NCBI RefSeq assembly: GCF_018603905.1
Contig: NZ_JAHFZZ010000036.1
Location: forward strand, 1 to 64,000
Source: Nonomuraea sp. NEAU-A123
GTDB lineage: Bacteria > Actinomycetota > Actinomycetes > Streptosporangiales > Streptosporangiaceae
DNA length: 64,000 bases
Direction of reading: 5' to 3'
The notes below the pieces were generated by a model that had not been told where the DNA came from, did no database searches, and worked only from the letters and a program-made list of their open reading frames with translations. Of the stretch, positions 1 to 8,905 are shown piece by piece; the first letter of the stretch is position 1, and each line of letters starts with the position of its first letter. The position numbers were made by a program, and so were the translations under genes.

Positions 1-4
1 CCAT

Positions 5-70
5 GCTCGTGGCTTCTCTGCTGTGATCTTCTTGCTTCGACAACAAGAAGGATCACCGAGAGCCACGAGC
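5..70. repeat. Imperfect inverted repeat at the window edge
   Basis: The arms at 5-34 and 44-70 are near reverse complements. Both contain GCTCGTGGCT at the outer end and GTGATC followed by TTCTTG at the inner end, with a loop of about 9 bases. It lies just beyond the 3' end of a truncated transposase, so it may be a hairpin-type insertion-sequence end or a leftover terminator. Its identity is not settled by sequence alone. Confidence 0.5.
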
Positions 71-100
71 TCTCTCAAGCCCCCTGCACTCCGCGGAACC

Positions 101-685
101 TCAAACCCCGTTCAAGTTCGAAGAGCCCACATCCGCCGCGACGATCGCGTGACTGGCGCACTCGCTGATGGCCACGACGCGGGCCTGCGCGAATGCGGTT
201 TCATACCCGCCCGCGCTGTCCTTGGGGAAGTCTTCGAGGTTTGCCGGGGTGTCGGGCAGGTCGAGCACGAATCCGTCGATCGCCATCAGCCGCCAGCAGT
301 TGAGCCAGGCGCCCGTCGTCGTCGGGGAGGCGGCTGGGCGGGCCACACGCTCGAACACCTCCTTGACCGGCCCGGCGCCCAACCGCTGCCGGGCCTGGGT
401 CACCGCACCTCGCGTCGGCGGCTCCCACTGCGAGCCCGGCGCGAACGCGAGCATCCCGGTCAGCTTCTCGGCGACTTCCTCGTAGTCATCGTCAGGAAAC
501 AGGCACAGCGCGATCAGGAGATAGACGACCACGTGCGCGGGCAGCTTACGGACCCGCCGCTCCCGGCATTCGTGTGCGGCGATGGCCGCGTCCAGGGCCT
601 GGCGAGGGATCAGCGATGTCAACGCGCCGACCGCCACCAGATCCGTCAACCGACCCGGACCGCCTAACTCACCCGCCAAGATCAT
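101..685 (-). pseudogene. IS4-like transposase, N-terminal fragment
   Basis: The reading frame encodes 194 residues, far short of a full IS4-type transposase of roughly 400-450 residues. The N-terminal half looks like the IS4 transposase N-terminal domain: a LTDLVAVGALTSLIP start region, a helical segment with LPAHVVVYLLIALCLF, then QARQRLG and WRLMAIDGFVLDLPDTP, which lies around the first catalytic Asp (AIDG). The last dozen residues no longer look like transposase, and the DDE core with the second Asp and the Glu is absent. The element end probably lies near 715-735, where the TAACTAAACGG-type sequence is found. This is a non-autonomous remnant, and the exact family assignment is from memory of the domain. 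Confidence 0.7.
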
Positions 686-862
686 CGATCGACGCTACCA
701 GCAAGATCGCTAACTAAACGGCATTGGGCCGGTGACCGGGTGAGTTGATCGCTGATGGGATGTCGCGCCCGCCATCTGGGCGTGAGCACTGATTCATTAG
801 GTTGCTGATGGCTCTCCCGAACGGCTGCCGTCAAGGAGCGACAGCCGAGGAGGGAGAAGCAT

Positions 863-1585
863 TTGCCGTTTGTCGGAGACGGCTGGGCCGAAGATCACCA
901 TGGCATCGAGGTGATGGACGCCTCGGGCCGCCGGCTGGCCAAGGCCCGACTGCCGGAGGGTGTGGCGGGCATGACCCGCCTGCACGCAATGCTCGCCGAG
1001 TACCTCGACCAGGACGCTCCCGTCCAGGTGCTGATCGGGATCGAGACCGACCGGAGCCCGTGGGTGCAGGCGCTGATCGCGGCAGGTTACCGTGTGTTCG
1101 CGATCAACCCGCTGCAGGCCTCGCGTTACCGCGAGCGGCATACGGTGTCGGGCGCCAAAAGCGACGCCAGCGATGCTCACGTGCTGGCCGATATGGTCCG
1201 CACCGATTCTCACCAGTTGCGCACCGTGGCCGGCGACAGCGCCCAAGCCATGGCGATCAAGGTGGTCACCCACGCACATGGGATGCTGATCTGGGAGCGC
1301 ACCCGACACACCCAGCGGCTGCGGCATGCGCTGCGCGAGTACTTCCCCGCCGCGTTGGAGGCGTTCGACGACCTGAGCGCTGCCGACGCGCTGGAACTAT
1401 TGAGTCAGGCGCCGGACCCAGCCTCGGCCGCGAAGCTGACGATCGCGCAAATCGGCGCGGTGCTCAAGCGGGCGCGTCGTCGCAATCTCGCGAGCAAGGT
1501 CGCCGCGCTCCAGGCGGCGTTGCGAGCTGAGCATCTGAGCTGGCCCGAGGTTGTCAAGGCCGCCTACGCCGCCCCGGTCCGCGCC
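863..1585 (+). pseudogene. IS110-family transposase, N-terminal DEDD fragment
   Basis: A TTG start at 863 is preceded by AGGAGGG (848-854). The product opens like IS110 transposases (GDGWAEDHHGIEVMD), with the first catalytic Asp/Glu region, then GIETDRSPWVQAL, INPLQASRYRERH and GAKSDASDAHVLADM, which holds the last Asp pair of the RuvC-like DEDD nuclease. Similarity fades after AAYAAPVRA near 1585. The C-terminal Ser-containing IS116/IS110/IS902 domain is missing, although the frame stays open to 1837 on the strand opposite the neighbouring VWA gene. Full-length members are about 400 residues, so this copy cannot transpose by itself. Confidence 0.8.
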
Positions 1586-1653
1586 GCGGCCAGCGGACGT
1601 GGACGGCCGCGAACCGGCCGGGGACCGCTGAGACGTTCCGGCTACAGCTACCG

Positions 1654-2706
1654 TCAGCGGGTCGGGATCCGGGGTCGGTTCCACCAGAGAGACAGAGACA
1701 GGGCCGCGACAATGAGGATGCCGCCGCCGGCGGCGAAGGCGGCGGCTGTGTCCACCCGCTGGCGGATGACGGTGAAGCTGCCGGGCAGGGCGTCGAGGGC
1801 GCTTTGGAGCTGGTCGGCGTTCTCGGCGCGGTGGTAGGAGCCGCCGGTGGTCTGGGCGATCTCTTTGAGTGCGGGCTCGTCGATGGTAAGGAGGTTGCGG
1901 CCCCGGTTGAAGCCGCCGCGGCCACCGAAGCCGCCGCCGCCCCAGCCGCCGTCGACCTGTGAGTTGTCGCAGACACTCCGGGCGGGGTTCGTGGTGCCGA
2001 AGCCGATGGGGAAGACCCGGACGCGGCGCAGGGCCGCCTCCTGGGCGGCGATCTTCGGTTCGACGCCCTGGGTGTTGGCGCCGTCGGTGAGCACGATGAT
2101 CGCGGCCGCGGCGTACCCGCCTCCGCCACCGTCGCCGGGGTTCGCCCCGGTGGGGGCGACCGACGGGTCGACGTCCGCGATCGCGTCGATCGAGGCGAGC
2201 ATGGCCTGCCCGATCGCGGTGCCTTGGGACACGGTGAGGTTGTCCAGCGCCTTGATCAGCGAGTCGGTGTCGTCGGTGGGAGGGACGAGCAGACCCGCGG
2301 TGCCCGCGAAGGTGACCAGGCCGATGCGCGGCCCGCCCCGCTGCGACTCGATGAAGTCCGCGGCCGCCTTCTTCGCGGCGGTGATGCGGTTGGGGTCGAC
2401 GTCCGTGGAACACATGGAGCGGGAGGTGTCGAGCGCGAGCAGGATCGTCGCCGACGTCTGCGGAACCGGCACCGAGGCCTGCGGTCGCGCGGCGCCGACC
2501 GCGAGCAGGGTGAGCCCGGCGATGAACAGTGCCGGGGGGATCTTCCGGGTCCAGCGCGTACGGCCGGGCAGGGCGCTCCGTACGAGCGCGATCGAGGTGA
2601 CGCGCACGGCGGCCCGGCGGCGGCGACGCCGTGCCCACTCGCGGATGGCGAAGATCAGCGGGATGACCAAGACCGACAGCAGCGCCCACGGCCATGAGAA
2701 TGACAT
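1654..2706 (-). CDS. VWA domain membrane protein (BatA-like)
   Basis: The product has 350 residues with a hydrophobic N-terminal segment (about 5-22), a second membrane segment (about 58-73), a von Willebrand factor A domain (about 86-270) and a C-terminal membrane helix (about 318-338). The metal-binding MIDAS motif DTSRS is visible at 93-97, and IIVLTDG supplies the later VWA strand. A glycine-rich loop (GGWGGGGFGGRGG) interrupts the domain late. It is the last gene of the MoxR cluster and its start abuts the stop of the preceding VWA gene. Proteins of this kind are thought to be clients or partners of MoxR AAA+ chaperones at the membrane. The IS110 remnant sits immediately past its 3' end. 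Confidence 0.9.
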   Translation of the reverse strand: MSFSWPWALLSVLVIPLIFAIREWARRRRRRAAVRVTSIALVRSALPGRTRWTRKIPPALFIAGLTLLAVGAARPQASVPVPQTSATILLALDTSRSMCSTDVDPNRITAAKKAAADFIESQRGGPRIGLVTFAGTAGLLVPPTDDTDSLIKALDNLTVSQGTAIGQAMLASIDAIADVDPSVAPTGANPGDGGGGGYAAAAIIVLTDGANTQGVEPKIAAQEAALRRVRVFPIGFGTTNPARSVCDNSQVDGGWGGGGFGGRGGFNRGRNLLTIDEPALKEIAQTTGGSYHRAENADQLQSALDALPGSFTVIRQRVDTAAAFAAGGGILIVAALSLSLWWNRPRIPTR

Positions 2707-3657
2707 TCAGATCACCCGTCCAGACCGGAGCACGGTGAGCGCCGCTCCTCCGGTGAGCAGCGCGAGGGCGAGACCGATCAGCCCGCCGGCGAGGGGCAGT
2801 GGCTCGTCGGAGACGGTGAGCCGCAGATCGATCGTGTCGGCGATCCCGTCGAGGCGCGCGGCGTCGGCGGCGGGGTGGTAGGCGCCGCCGGTGGTCCGCG
2901 CGATCGAGGTGAGGGTGTCCTCCTCGAGCGAGGTCTGCAGGAGGTAGCCGTCGACCTTCACCGTCGCCCCGGCTGTGGTGCCGACGCCGACGGTGTGGAT
3001 GTGTACGCCCGCCTTCTGGGCCACGGTCGCGGCTTGTTCGACGTTCGCGCCCTGGTTCTGGCCGTCGGAGAGCATCACGATCGTCGCCGACGGCCAGTAG
3101 CCGATGTCGGGCGCGGTGCCGTCGCGGCCGATGGCCACCGGCTTGCCGGTGATCGCGGTCAGCGAGGCCGTGATGGCCGTCCCCAGCGAGGTGCCGCCGG
3201 CGATCTTCAACCGGTCGATGGCCTTGAGCGCGATGGAGTGGTCGGCGTCGGGCCGTGCGGTGGTGAACGCGCCCTGTTCGAACGCGACGACTCCGATGTC
3301 GACGCTGTCGGGCTGCGCCGCCACGAACGCGCGGGCCGCCCGCTGCGCGGCCGCCAGCCGGGTGGGCGCGACGTCGTCGGCGCCCATGCTGTTGGAGACG
3401 TCGATGGCGAGGATGACGGTGCCCCCGGTCCGCAGGACCGGCAGCACGGCCGCCGGTCCGGCGGTGGCGATCGCGAGTACGGCGACGCCGGCGATCGTCA
3501 GGCCGATTCCGAGGAACCCCCGGCGACCGCCCGGAACAGCGACGCCGGCCGTGGCGAGCGCCGCCGTCCGGCGGCGCGCCGAGACGACGGTCGCCCAGGC
3601 GAGCGCCGCCGTGACGAGCAGTCCGACGGCCAGCAGCAGCGGGGAGGACAGAGTCAT
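2707..3657 (-). CDS. VWA domain membrane protein
   Basis: The start is placed at the ATG at 3657, giving 316 residues beginning MTLSSPLLLAVG. A longer frame upstream runs through the DUF58 coding region and is not membrane-protein-like. Membrane segments lie at about 5-25 and 50-70, the VWA domain at about 80-275 with MIDAS motif DVSNS (86-90) and TIVMLSDGQ, and a C-terminal helix ends the protein. It is a paralogue of the next gene downstream, and tandem VWA proteins are usual in moxR operons. The junction with the upstream DUF58 gene carries a 38-base tandem duplication (separate entry). Confidence 0.9.
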   Translation of the reverse strand: MTLSSPLLLAVGLLVTAALAWATVVSARRRTAALATAGVAVPGGRRGFLGIGLTIAGVAVLAIATAGPAAVLPVLRTGGTVILAIDVSNSMGADDVAPTRLAAAQRAARAFVAAQPDSVDIGVVAFEQGAFTTARPDADHSIALKAIDRLKIAGGTSLGTAITASLTAITGKPVAIGRDGTAPDIGYWPSATIVMLSDGQNQGANVEQAATVAQKAGVHIHTVGVGTTAGATVKVDGYLLQTSLEEDTLTSIARTTGGAYHPAADAARLDGIADTIDLRLTVSDEPLPLAGGLIGLALALLTGGAALTVLRSGRVI

Positions 3658-3728
3658 GGCGACCGGTCCCAGGTACGGGCGACGAACTCGGTCATGACGA
3701 CCGGTCCCGGGTACGGGCGACGACTTCG
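3653..3728. repeat. 38-base tandem duplication at a stop/start junction
   Basis: Copies at 3653-3690 and 3691-3728 match at 34 of 38 positions, and each contains the same TCAT core (ATGA on the coding strand). One copy carries the DUF58 stop codon and the other the start codon of the VWA gene. Confidence 0.85.
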
Positions 3729-4576
3729 ACGAGCGCCTCGGCCAGATCGCGGTCGGTGTCGATGCGGTGGACGGGCACCCCGGCCCGGCGCATGCCCGCC
3801 GCGAGCCGGTCGTCGCGGGCGTCGACGGCCTCACGGAAGCGGACCCGCAACAGCGGGTCGGCGGAGTCGACGACGAGCTGCTCGCCGGTCTCGGCGTCCT
3901 CGACCACGATCAACCCGGCTTCGGGCAGCACGTCGTCGGCCGTGTCCACGATCCGCAGGGCGACCACCTCGTGCCGCCGGGCAAGGCGCTGGAGCGAGCG
4001 CTCCCAGTCGCCGTCGCCGATGAAGTCCGACAGCACGACGATGAGTGCGCGGCGGCGGGCGAGCCGTCCGGCCGCATCGAGCATCTCCGCCAGGTCCGTG
4101 GTGGCACCGCCGCGCGTCTCGGCGGTGCGTCGCAGCTCGGCGCCGATCCGCAGCGCGTGCCGCCGGGACGTGCCGGGCGGCACGACGCGCAGCATCCCGG
4201 TGTCGAACAGCAGGGCGCCGACGCGGTTGCCGCCCCGGCCGAACAGCCGAGCCAGGACGAGCGCGAGCTCGGCGAGCACGTCGTGCTTGCCGCGCCCCGG
4301 CCGGCCGGCCGCCATCGACGCCGATCGGTCGAGCACGAGCCACACCGTCAGCTCGCGGTCCTCGGTGAACACCCGCAGGTGCGGCTCGTTCAGCCGTGCG
4401 GTCACGTTCCAGTCGATGTGCCGGGCGTCGTCGCCGTCGCCGTAGGCGCGCAACCCGGTGAAGTCGATCCCGGAACCGCGGTGCGCCGTACGATGGGCGC
4501 CCTGGAGCCGGCCGTCGAGCCTGCGGACGACCTTCCACTCCAGGCGGAGCAGGAGCCTCTCGGGGGCGGTGGTCAT
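3692..4576 (-). CDS. DUF58 domain protein of the MoxR cluster
   Basis: The product has 294 residues. The DUF58 signature is clear: GIDFTGLRAYGDGDDARHIDW at about 36-56, where the conserved R-Y-x-x-G-D-x-x-R-x-I-D-W core stands out, followed by a degenerate VWA-like fold with LVLDRSASM (about 80-88) and LIVVLSDF. No membrane segment is seen, so it should be cytoplasmic. It follows the MoxR ATPase by 3 bases and precedes two VWA proteins, the standard order of these operons. DUF58 proteins are thought to link MoxR to the VWA partners, but the exact biochemical role is unknown. Confidence 0.9.
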   Translation of the reverse strand: MTTAPERLLLRLEWKVVRRLDGRLQGAHRTAHRGSGIDFTGLRAYGDGDDARHIDWNVTARLNEPHLRVFTEDRELTVWLVLDRSASMAAGRPGRGKHDVLAELALVLARLFGRGGNRVGALLFDTGMLRVVPPGTSRRHALRIGAELRRTAETRGGATTDLAEMLDAAGRLARRRALIVVLSDFIGDGDWERSLQRLARRHEVVALRIVDTADDVLPEAGLIVVEDAETGEQLVVDSADPLLRVRFREAVDARDDRLAAGMRRAGVPVHRIDTDRDLAEALVEVVARTRDRSS

Positions 4577-4579
4577 GGC

Positions 4580-5569
4580 TCAGCGGTTCTGCAGGACGAC
4601 GGCGGGTGCCCGGACGGCCCCGAGTACCCTGGTGATGATCGTGTCGGCGTCGACGTCGTCCGCGAGGGCCTCGAAGGACAGCACGAGGCGGTGGCGCAGC
4701 ACGTCGAGCGCGAGCTCGGACAGGTCGTTCGGCAGGACGTAGTCGCGGCCGCGCAGGAACGCCAGCGCCCGGGCGCCCGTGACGAGCGCGATGGACGCCC
4801 GCGGGCTCGCCCCGTAGGTGACGTACCGCTCCAGCTCGCCGAGCCCGGCCGTCGCGGGGGAACGCGTCACGGAGACCAGCCGTACCGCGTAGTCGACGAT
4901 CGACGGATCGACGTACACCTCCTGAGCGCGGGCCCGCATCGCGATCAGGTCCTCGGCCGTCACCATCGGCTGCGGCGGCTCCGGCGGACGCAGCGCCCGG
5001 TCGACGATCGCCTGCTCTTCGGCCTGCGTCGGATAGTCGACGATCACCTTCATCATGAAACGGTCGACCTGCGCTTCCGGCAGCGGGTAGGTGCCCTCCG
5101 ACTCGATCGGGTTCTCCGTCGCCATGACCAGGAACGGCTCGGGCACCCGGAACGTCTCACGGCCGATCGTCACCTGATGCTCCTGCATCACTTCCAGCAG
5201 GGCGCTCTGCACCTTGGCAGGGGCGCGGTTGATCTCGTCGGCCAGCAGCAGGTTCGCGAACACCGGGCCGAGCTCGGTCCGGAACTCCCCGGAGTGCTGG
5301 TGGTAGACCCGCGTGCCCACGAGGTCGGCGGGCACCAGGTCGGGGGTGAACTGCACGCGCTGGAAACTCCCGGCGATCGCGGCGGCCAGCGACCGCACCG
5401 CGAGCGTCTTGGCCAGGCCCGGCACACCCTCGACGAGCAGATGGCCGTCGGCGATCAGCGCGACGGCCATGCGCTCCAACAGGACGTCCTGGCCGACGAT
5501 CGTACGTTTGACCTCGAACAGCACATGTTCGAGCGGATGGGCCGACTCGGGGGACTTGGTCGAGGTCAT
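4580..5569 (-). CDS. MoxR-family AAA+ ATPase
   Basis: The product has 329 residues, the normal length for the family. Walker A is GVPGLAKT (48-55), Walker B is LLLADE (107-112), sensor 1 is ATENP in VMATENPIESEGTYPLPEAQ, and the arginine-finger region QVDRFMMKV follows. A lid domain occupies the last 110 residues. MoxR proteins are AAA+ chaperones that mature or activate partner proteins with VWA domains. This gene heads the cluster that continues with DUF58 and two VWA proteins on the same strand. The start follows an AGGAACG-like ribosome site. Confidence 0.93.
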   Translation of the reverse strand: MTSTKSPESAHPLEHVLFEVKRTIVGQDVLLERMAVALIADGHLLVEGVPGLAKTLAVRSLAAAIAGSFQRVQFTPDLVPADLVGTRVYHQHSGEFRTELGPVFANLLLADEINRAPAKVQSALLEVMQEHQVTIGRETFRVPEPFLVMATENPIESEGTYPLPEAQVDRFMMKVIVDYPTQAEEQAIVDRALRPPEPPQPMVTAEDLIAMRARAQEVYVDPSIVDYAVRLVSVTRSPATAGLGELERYVTYGASPRASIALVTGARALAFLRGRDYVLPNDLSELALDVLRHRLVLSFEALADDVDADTIITRVLGAVRAPAVVLQNR

Positions 5570-5628
5570 ATGGCGTTCCTTCTCGTGACGCTTCGGTCGT
5601 GACGCTTGAAGTCGTGGTGGCGCTTCGG

Positions 5629-6465
5629 TCAGATCTTGGGCCCGCCCGGGCCGTCGCCTTCGCTGCCCAAGGCCGCGCCGATCGGCACCGCGAACGCGAT
5701 GCCGGCGAACGCCTCGTCGCCTCCCGGGTCGGCGATCGAGACAACGATCCCGATGACCAGGCCGCGAGCGTCCAGAAGGGGACCGCCGGAGCTGCCCGGG
5801 TTGACGGAGGCGTCGAACTGGATGAGCCCGCCCAGGTCGCCGTCTTTGGTGGTCCGGTTCAGGCCCGACACCACGCCGGTGGAGACGCTGTAGGTCAGGC
5901 CCAGCGGATTGCCGATCGCCACGACGGGCGCGCCCACGGCCACGGCGCCGCCGAGCGTCGCCGGGACGACGATCTCCGGCAGCTTCGCCGGCTTGAGGGT
6001 CGCGACGTCGCGCTTGGGGTTCGACGACACGACAACGGCCTTCGTCCTGGTGCCGTCAGCGAACGTCACGGTGGCGCCCACGGTGCCTTTGACGACGCTT
6101 TTGACGACGTGGTACGCCGTCAGAACCGTCCCGTCCTCGGCCGCGATCACCCCGGTTCCGAGCGACTTCCCGGCCTGGATGACCGCCACCGACGGCCCGA
6201 CCCTCTTGTAGACGTCGGGCACCGTGAGCGTCGCACTGGGCGTCGGCGTGGCGCTCGGCCTGGGCGCGGCCGCTTCGCCGTTCCCACCGCCGCTTCCCAG
6301 CCAGTACGCCAGCACCGCCACGACGACAAGTGCGCCGCCCCCGACGACAAACCGCCGAGCCCTCCCGGCCATGGCTCCCTGAGCCGTGGCCGCACCAGCC
6401 TCCTGCGGCACGCGCTCCATCACCCCATGCTCATCAATCTCAGTCGAAAGTGCTACAAACTCCAC
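5629..6465 (-). CDS. Membrane-anchored trypsin-like serine protease
   Basis: The GTG at 6465 is chosen as start because GGGAG precedes it, giving 278 residues. An ATG at 6420 is the alternative, and a longer in-frame extension looks non-coding. One membrane helix (about 40-56) is followed by a Pro/Thr-rich linker and a chymotrypsin-fold domain with the triad His119 (TAYHV), Asp153 (KRDVATL) and Ser226 (GSSGGP). There is no C-terminal PDZ domain, unlike most HtrA/DegP proteases. The protease domain should face outward. It lies 59 bases upstream of moxR on the same strand, so it may be co-transcribed. That functional link is inference. Confidence 0.88.
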   Translation of the reverse strand: MEFVALSTEIDEHGVMERVPQEAGAATAQGAMAGRARRFVVGGGALVVVAVLAYWLGSGGGNGEAAAPRPSATPTPSATLTVPDVYKRVGPSVAVIQAGKSLGTGVIAAEDGTVLTAYHVVKSVVKGTVGATVTFADGTRTKAVVVSSNPKRDVATLKPAKLPEIVVPATLGGAVAVGAPVVAIGNPLGLTYSVSTGVVSGLNRTTKDGDLGGLIQFDASVNPGSSGGPLLDARGLVIGIVVSIADPGGDEAFAGIAFAVPIGAALGSEGDGPGGPKI

Positions 6466-6564
6466 CTGTGAACTCCCTGAGAACGGTCCCGGCAGCCCAA
6501 CGCGCGCGGCATCACTGCTGACCGCTCGTGGCGGCCGTACCTGAGCGGCTGCCAAAATCCCCGT

Positions 6565-6756
6565 GTGAGCCGGACGGACAACACGATGCCGCTGCGCGTC
6601 CAGAAGCAGGACGGCCGCCGCTACAGACACGACATGGGCGGTTCCTACAAGGGCATCGCAGAGCGGAAGGCCCGACAGCGCGTCCGGCTGGTTCTGCTAC
6701 GGGGCGATGAGCCGGAGCCTACGAGGCATCGCCACCGCGAGAAGTGGCTCTACTAG
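6565..6756 (+). CDS. Small basic hypothetical protein
   Basis: The GTG start opens a 63-residue protein very rich in Arg, Lys and His (RRYRHDM, RKARQRVR) and ending EKWLY. It starts divergently from the protease gene across a 99-base gap. Composition is typical of small nucleic-acid-binding or ribosome-associated actinobacterial proteins, but no family is recognised. Codon third positions are less biased than in neighbouring genes, so the coding call is moderate. Confidence 0.55.
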   Translation: MSRTDNTMPLRVQKQDGRRYRHDMGGSYKGIAERKARQRVRLVLLRGDEPEPTRHRHREKWLY

Positions 6757-6927
6757 CGAGCAGGCGCTCAATGTGCGTTCAGCCCTGTGCCTCAGGTTGC
6801 GCAGACACAGGTCGGTTTGGTCGGGTGAGCGCGGCAGGGATGGCAGGCCGCACTTGTGCAGCGTGCACGGCATGACCGCCGGTCAGCACCCGCGCCTGGG
6901 GGACGCGTTTCCCGAATCGAGGCCCTC

Positions 6928-7953
6928 CTACCGCGTCGGGGTGAAGGACGAGACGACCAGCCAGACGCTGGCGGCCGCGATCGCAACTGCGACGGCGAGA
7001 TTCTTTGCCCGTCCGGAAATCATGCCTTTCGACTGGCCGCGGATCATGCTTCGCGCCAGGCGGCCAATCCCGGCCCAGGAGATCCGCACCCGGGGGCTCC
7101 AAGCGGCCCACGCGACGAGGACGGTCGCGACAACCAGTTGCCACCGCACCGAATCGGCGAAAGGCAGCTCGAAGTCGCCGCTGTCCTGGCTGATGTACAT
7201 CGCGACGTCGAGCAGCGGGAAGAGGAGAAGTGCCGCCGCGGCCGCGGTGCCGCTTAAGCGTCCCCATCGGGGGGAAGTGGTGGCTCTCGTGGCCGCCGCC
7301 AATGCGACGAGAACGACCGGTAAACCGATCCGGTCGGCCTCGCCGGACCACCACGCGAGGCCGTCCCAGGGCGACTCCGGAATCTCCAGGAAGGTGACGC
7401 TGACCACCCGCATGTCGTATGTGGCCACGCAGCGTTGGAACATCGCCACCCACGCCGCCGCGCCTGCGGCCCCCGCCCACAGGATGATCCTGTACGGTCT
7501 CCGGTGCTGGGGTGACCGAGCCGCCAGGATCAGCGCCCCCGCGGCCACCGGATAGCAGACGATCAAGGGCCAGGGCAGGACGACCGCGCGTTCCTGCCCG
7601 GTGCATGGGTCGGGGCCCGGCAGGAGGAGCGCGGTGACGAGCCCGAACACGAGTACGGTGCCGACCGCGGCGACGGCGGTGAGCGTGGCCCGACGAGACC
7701 CGCGCAGGAGAAGGCCGGCCACGACGACCGGCAGCAGGAGAACGCCCCAGAACAGCAGCTCTCCCGGCACATTCTCCAGCGCGTACGGACCTTCCACCGG
7801 ATGGGAGCCCGTCGCGGAACAGAACCAGCCGACGCTCTGCCTGCCCACCCCGAAGGCCGTCAGGATCACCGGTCCGGACGCGGCCAGAACCGCGCCGAAG
7901 CGCAGCGCCGCCGCCTCCAGGGATAGCGCCTCTGCTGCGGATCCCTGCATCAC
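6928..7953 (-). CDS. Multi-pass membrane protein, unknown function
   Basis: The start is GTG at 7953 or ATG at 7950, after GGGAGAAGG. The 341-residue product has about seven to eight hydrophobic segments: near residues 18-36, 68-85, 90-112, 128-146, 155-172, 210-222, 238-252, 275-290 and 320-336. The first extracellular loop contains one Cys and another loop has C-x-G-Q. No enzyme motif is recognisable. It stands alone between convergent and divergent genes with no clear operon partner, so it can only be described as an integral membrane protein. Confidence 0.75.
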   Translation of the reverse strand: MMQGSAAEALSLEAAALRFGAVLAASGPVILTAFGVGRQSVGWFCSATGSHPVEGPYALENVPGELLFWGVLLLPVVVAGLLLRGSRRATLTAVAAVGTVLVFGLVTALLLPGPDPCTGQERAVVLPWPLIVCYPVAAGALILAARSPQHRRPYRIILWAGAAGAAAWVAMFQRCVATYDMRVVSVTFLEIPESPWDGLAWWSGEADRIGLPVVLVALAAATRATTSPRWGRLSGTAAAAALLLFPLLDVAMYISQDSGDFELPFADSVRWQLVVATVLVAWAAWSPRVRISWAGIGRLARSMIRGQSKGMISGRAKNLAVAVAIAAASVWLVVSSFTPTR

Positions 7954-8094
7954 GGCGCCTTCTCCCGGAAACGATCAATCCGAGTCAGGGTAGCGGATGA
8001 CCTTCGACTGAGCGGGGGTCGCAGGCGCGGCGTACGACCGGGCCGCCGCATACCTGGCGGTCATGAATCGTGGACAGCCAGGTGACGTTCGGTG

Positions 8095-8823
8095 TTATCC
8101 ATCCAGGAGGCCGACGGGGACGACGGTTTCGTGCCGATCCCGCTTGGCGTGCATGTCCCAGAGGATGTCGGCCAGCTCGGCGGGGTCGGCGGCGGCCATG
8201 TCGGGCACGGGTTCGCCCTGGGCTCGGCGTCGCTGGTAATCGGCGTCGAAGGGGGTGCCCGCGATGCGTGCGCCGATGTAGAGCATGCCGACGTAGACGC
8301 CCTTGCCGGAGACCTCGGCCGCGAGCGACTGAAGGTAGTTCCGCTGGGCGGCCAGGACTGTGGGCCAGCCGCTCATGTTCGGTCGGCCCCGGACGGCGGC
8401 GGCCCCCTGGGCGCTGAGGATGGCGCCGTCGCGCCGCTCGACCATGGCGGGGAGGAACTCCCGGACCAGGGCCAGGAGCGTGTACATCGTGATCGGCATA
8501 CGGTCCTGAAGCAGCTCCGGGGTGAGGTCGACGGCGGGAACGAAGGCCGGGTCCGTGGGGACCGGGCCGTAATAGAGAGCCGTGGGGTTCCCGACGCTCG
8601 CGCGGATCTGTTCGGCGAGCGCCGGGACGGCGCTGGTCTGGTCGAGGTCGGCGGTGATCACGTGGGCGGTGATGCCATCGGCGGACAGATCCCGGGCGAG
8701 CAGGTCCAAGGGTTCCTGGCGGCGGGCGACCAGGACCACGTCGTACCCTTCCTTTCCGTATCGGCGGGCGATGGCCTGGCCAACGCCTGGACCGGTTCCG
8801 AACACTGCGATGGATTTCGTCAT
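8095..8823 (-). CDS. SDR-family oxidoreductase
   Basis: The product has 242 residues. The Rossmann dinucleotide motif is GTGPGVGQAIARRYG (9-23), followed by VLVARR, which favours NADP(H), and ITADLDQ. The usual catalytic Tyr-x-x-x-Lys is not evident: the expected region reads GWPTVLAAQRNYLQSLAAE, so it may be a non-classical or atypical SDR. It is divergent from an AraC-type regulator with an inverted repeat in the shared promoter region, which suggests local control by that regulator. Substrate unknown. Confidence 0.85.
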   Translation of the reverse strand: MTKSIAVFGTGPGVGQAIARRYGKEGYDVVLVARRQEPLDLLARDLSADGITAHVITADLDQTSAVPALAEQIRASVGNPTALYYGPVPTDPAFVPAVDLTPELLQDRMPITMYTLLALVREFLPAMVERRDGAILSAQGAAAVRGRPNMSGWPTVLAAQRNYLQSLAAEVSGKGVYVGMLYIGARIAGTPFDADYQRRRAQGEPVPDMAAADPAELADILWDMHAKRDRHETVVPVGLLDG

Positions 8824-8849
8824 GCCGTCCAGCCAACCTCACCGGCGCC

Positions 8850-8895
8850 TAGACGATCCATGGGAGAACATCTGAAATACCTTTGTGATCGTCTA
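8850..8895. promoter_or_regulatory. Inverted repeat between SDR gene and araC-type gene
   Basis: TAGACGATC (8850-8858) is the exact reverse complement of GATCGTCTA (8887-8895), with 28 bases between. It fills most of the 82-base divergent intergenic region, where an AraC-type operator would be expected. Assignment to the neighbouring regulator is inference. Confidence 0.5.
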
Positions 8896-8905
8896 AGCTC
8901 AGCGT

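Noticed and set aside
1397..2695. Long frames opposite or overlapping the VWA genes, over 400 codons
   Set aside because: They are arginine- and proline-rich and lie across the VWA domain gene; no family pattern is readable and the VWA frame explains the sequence.
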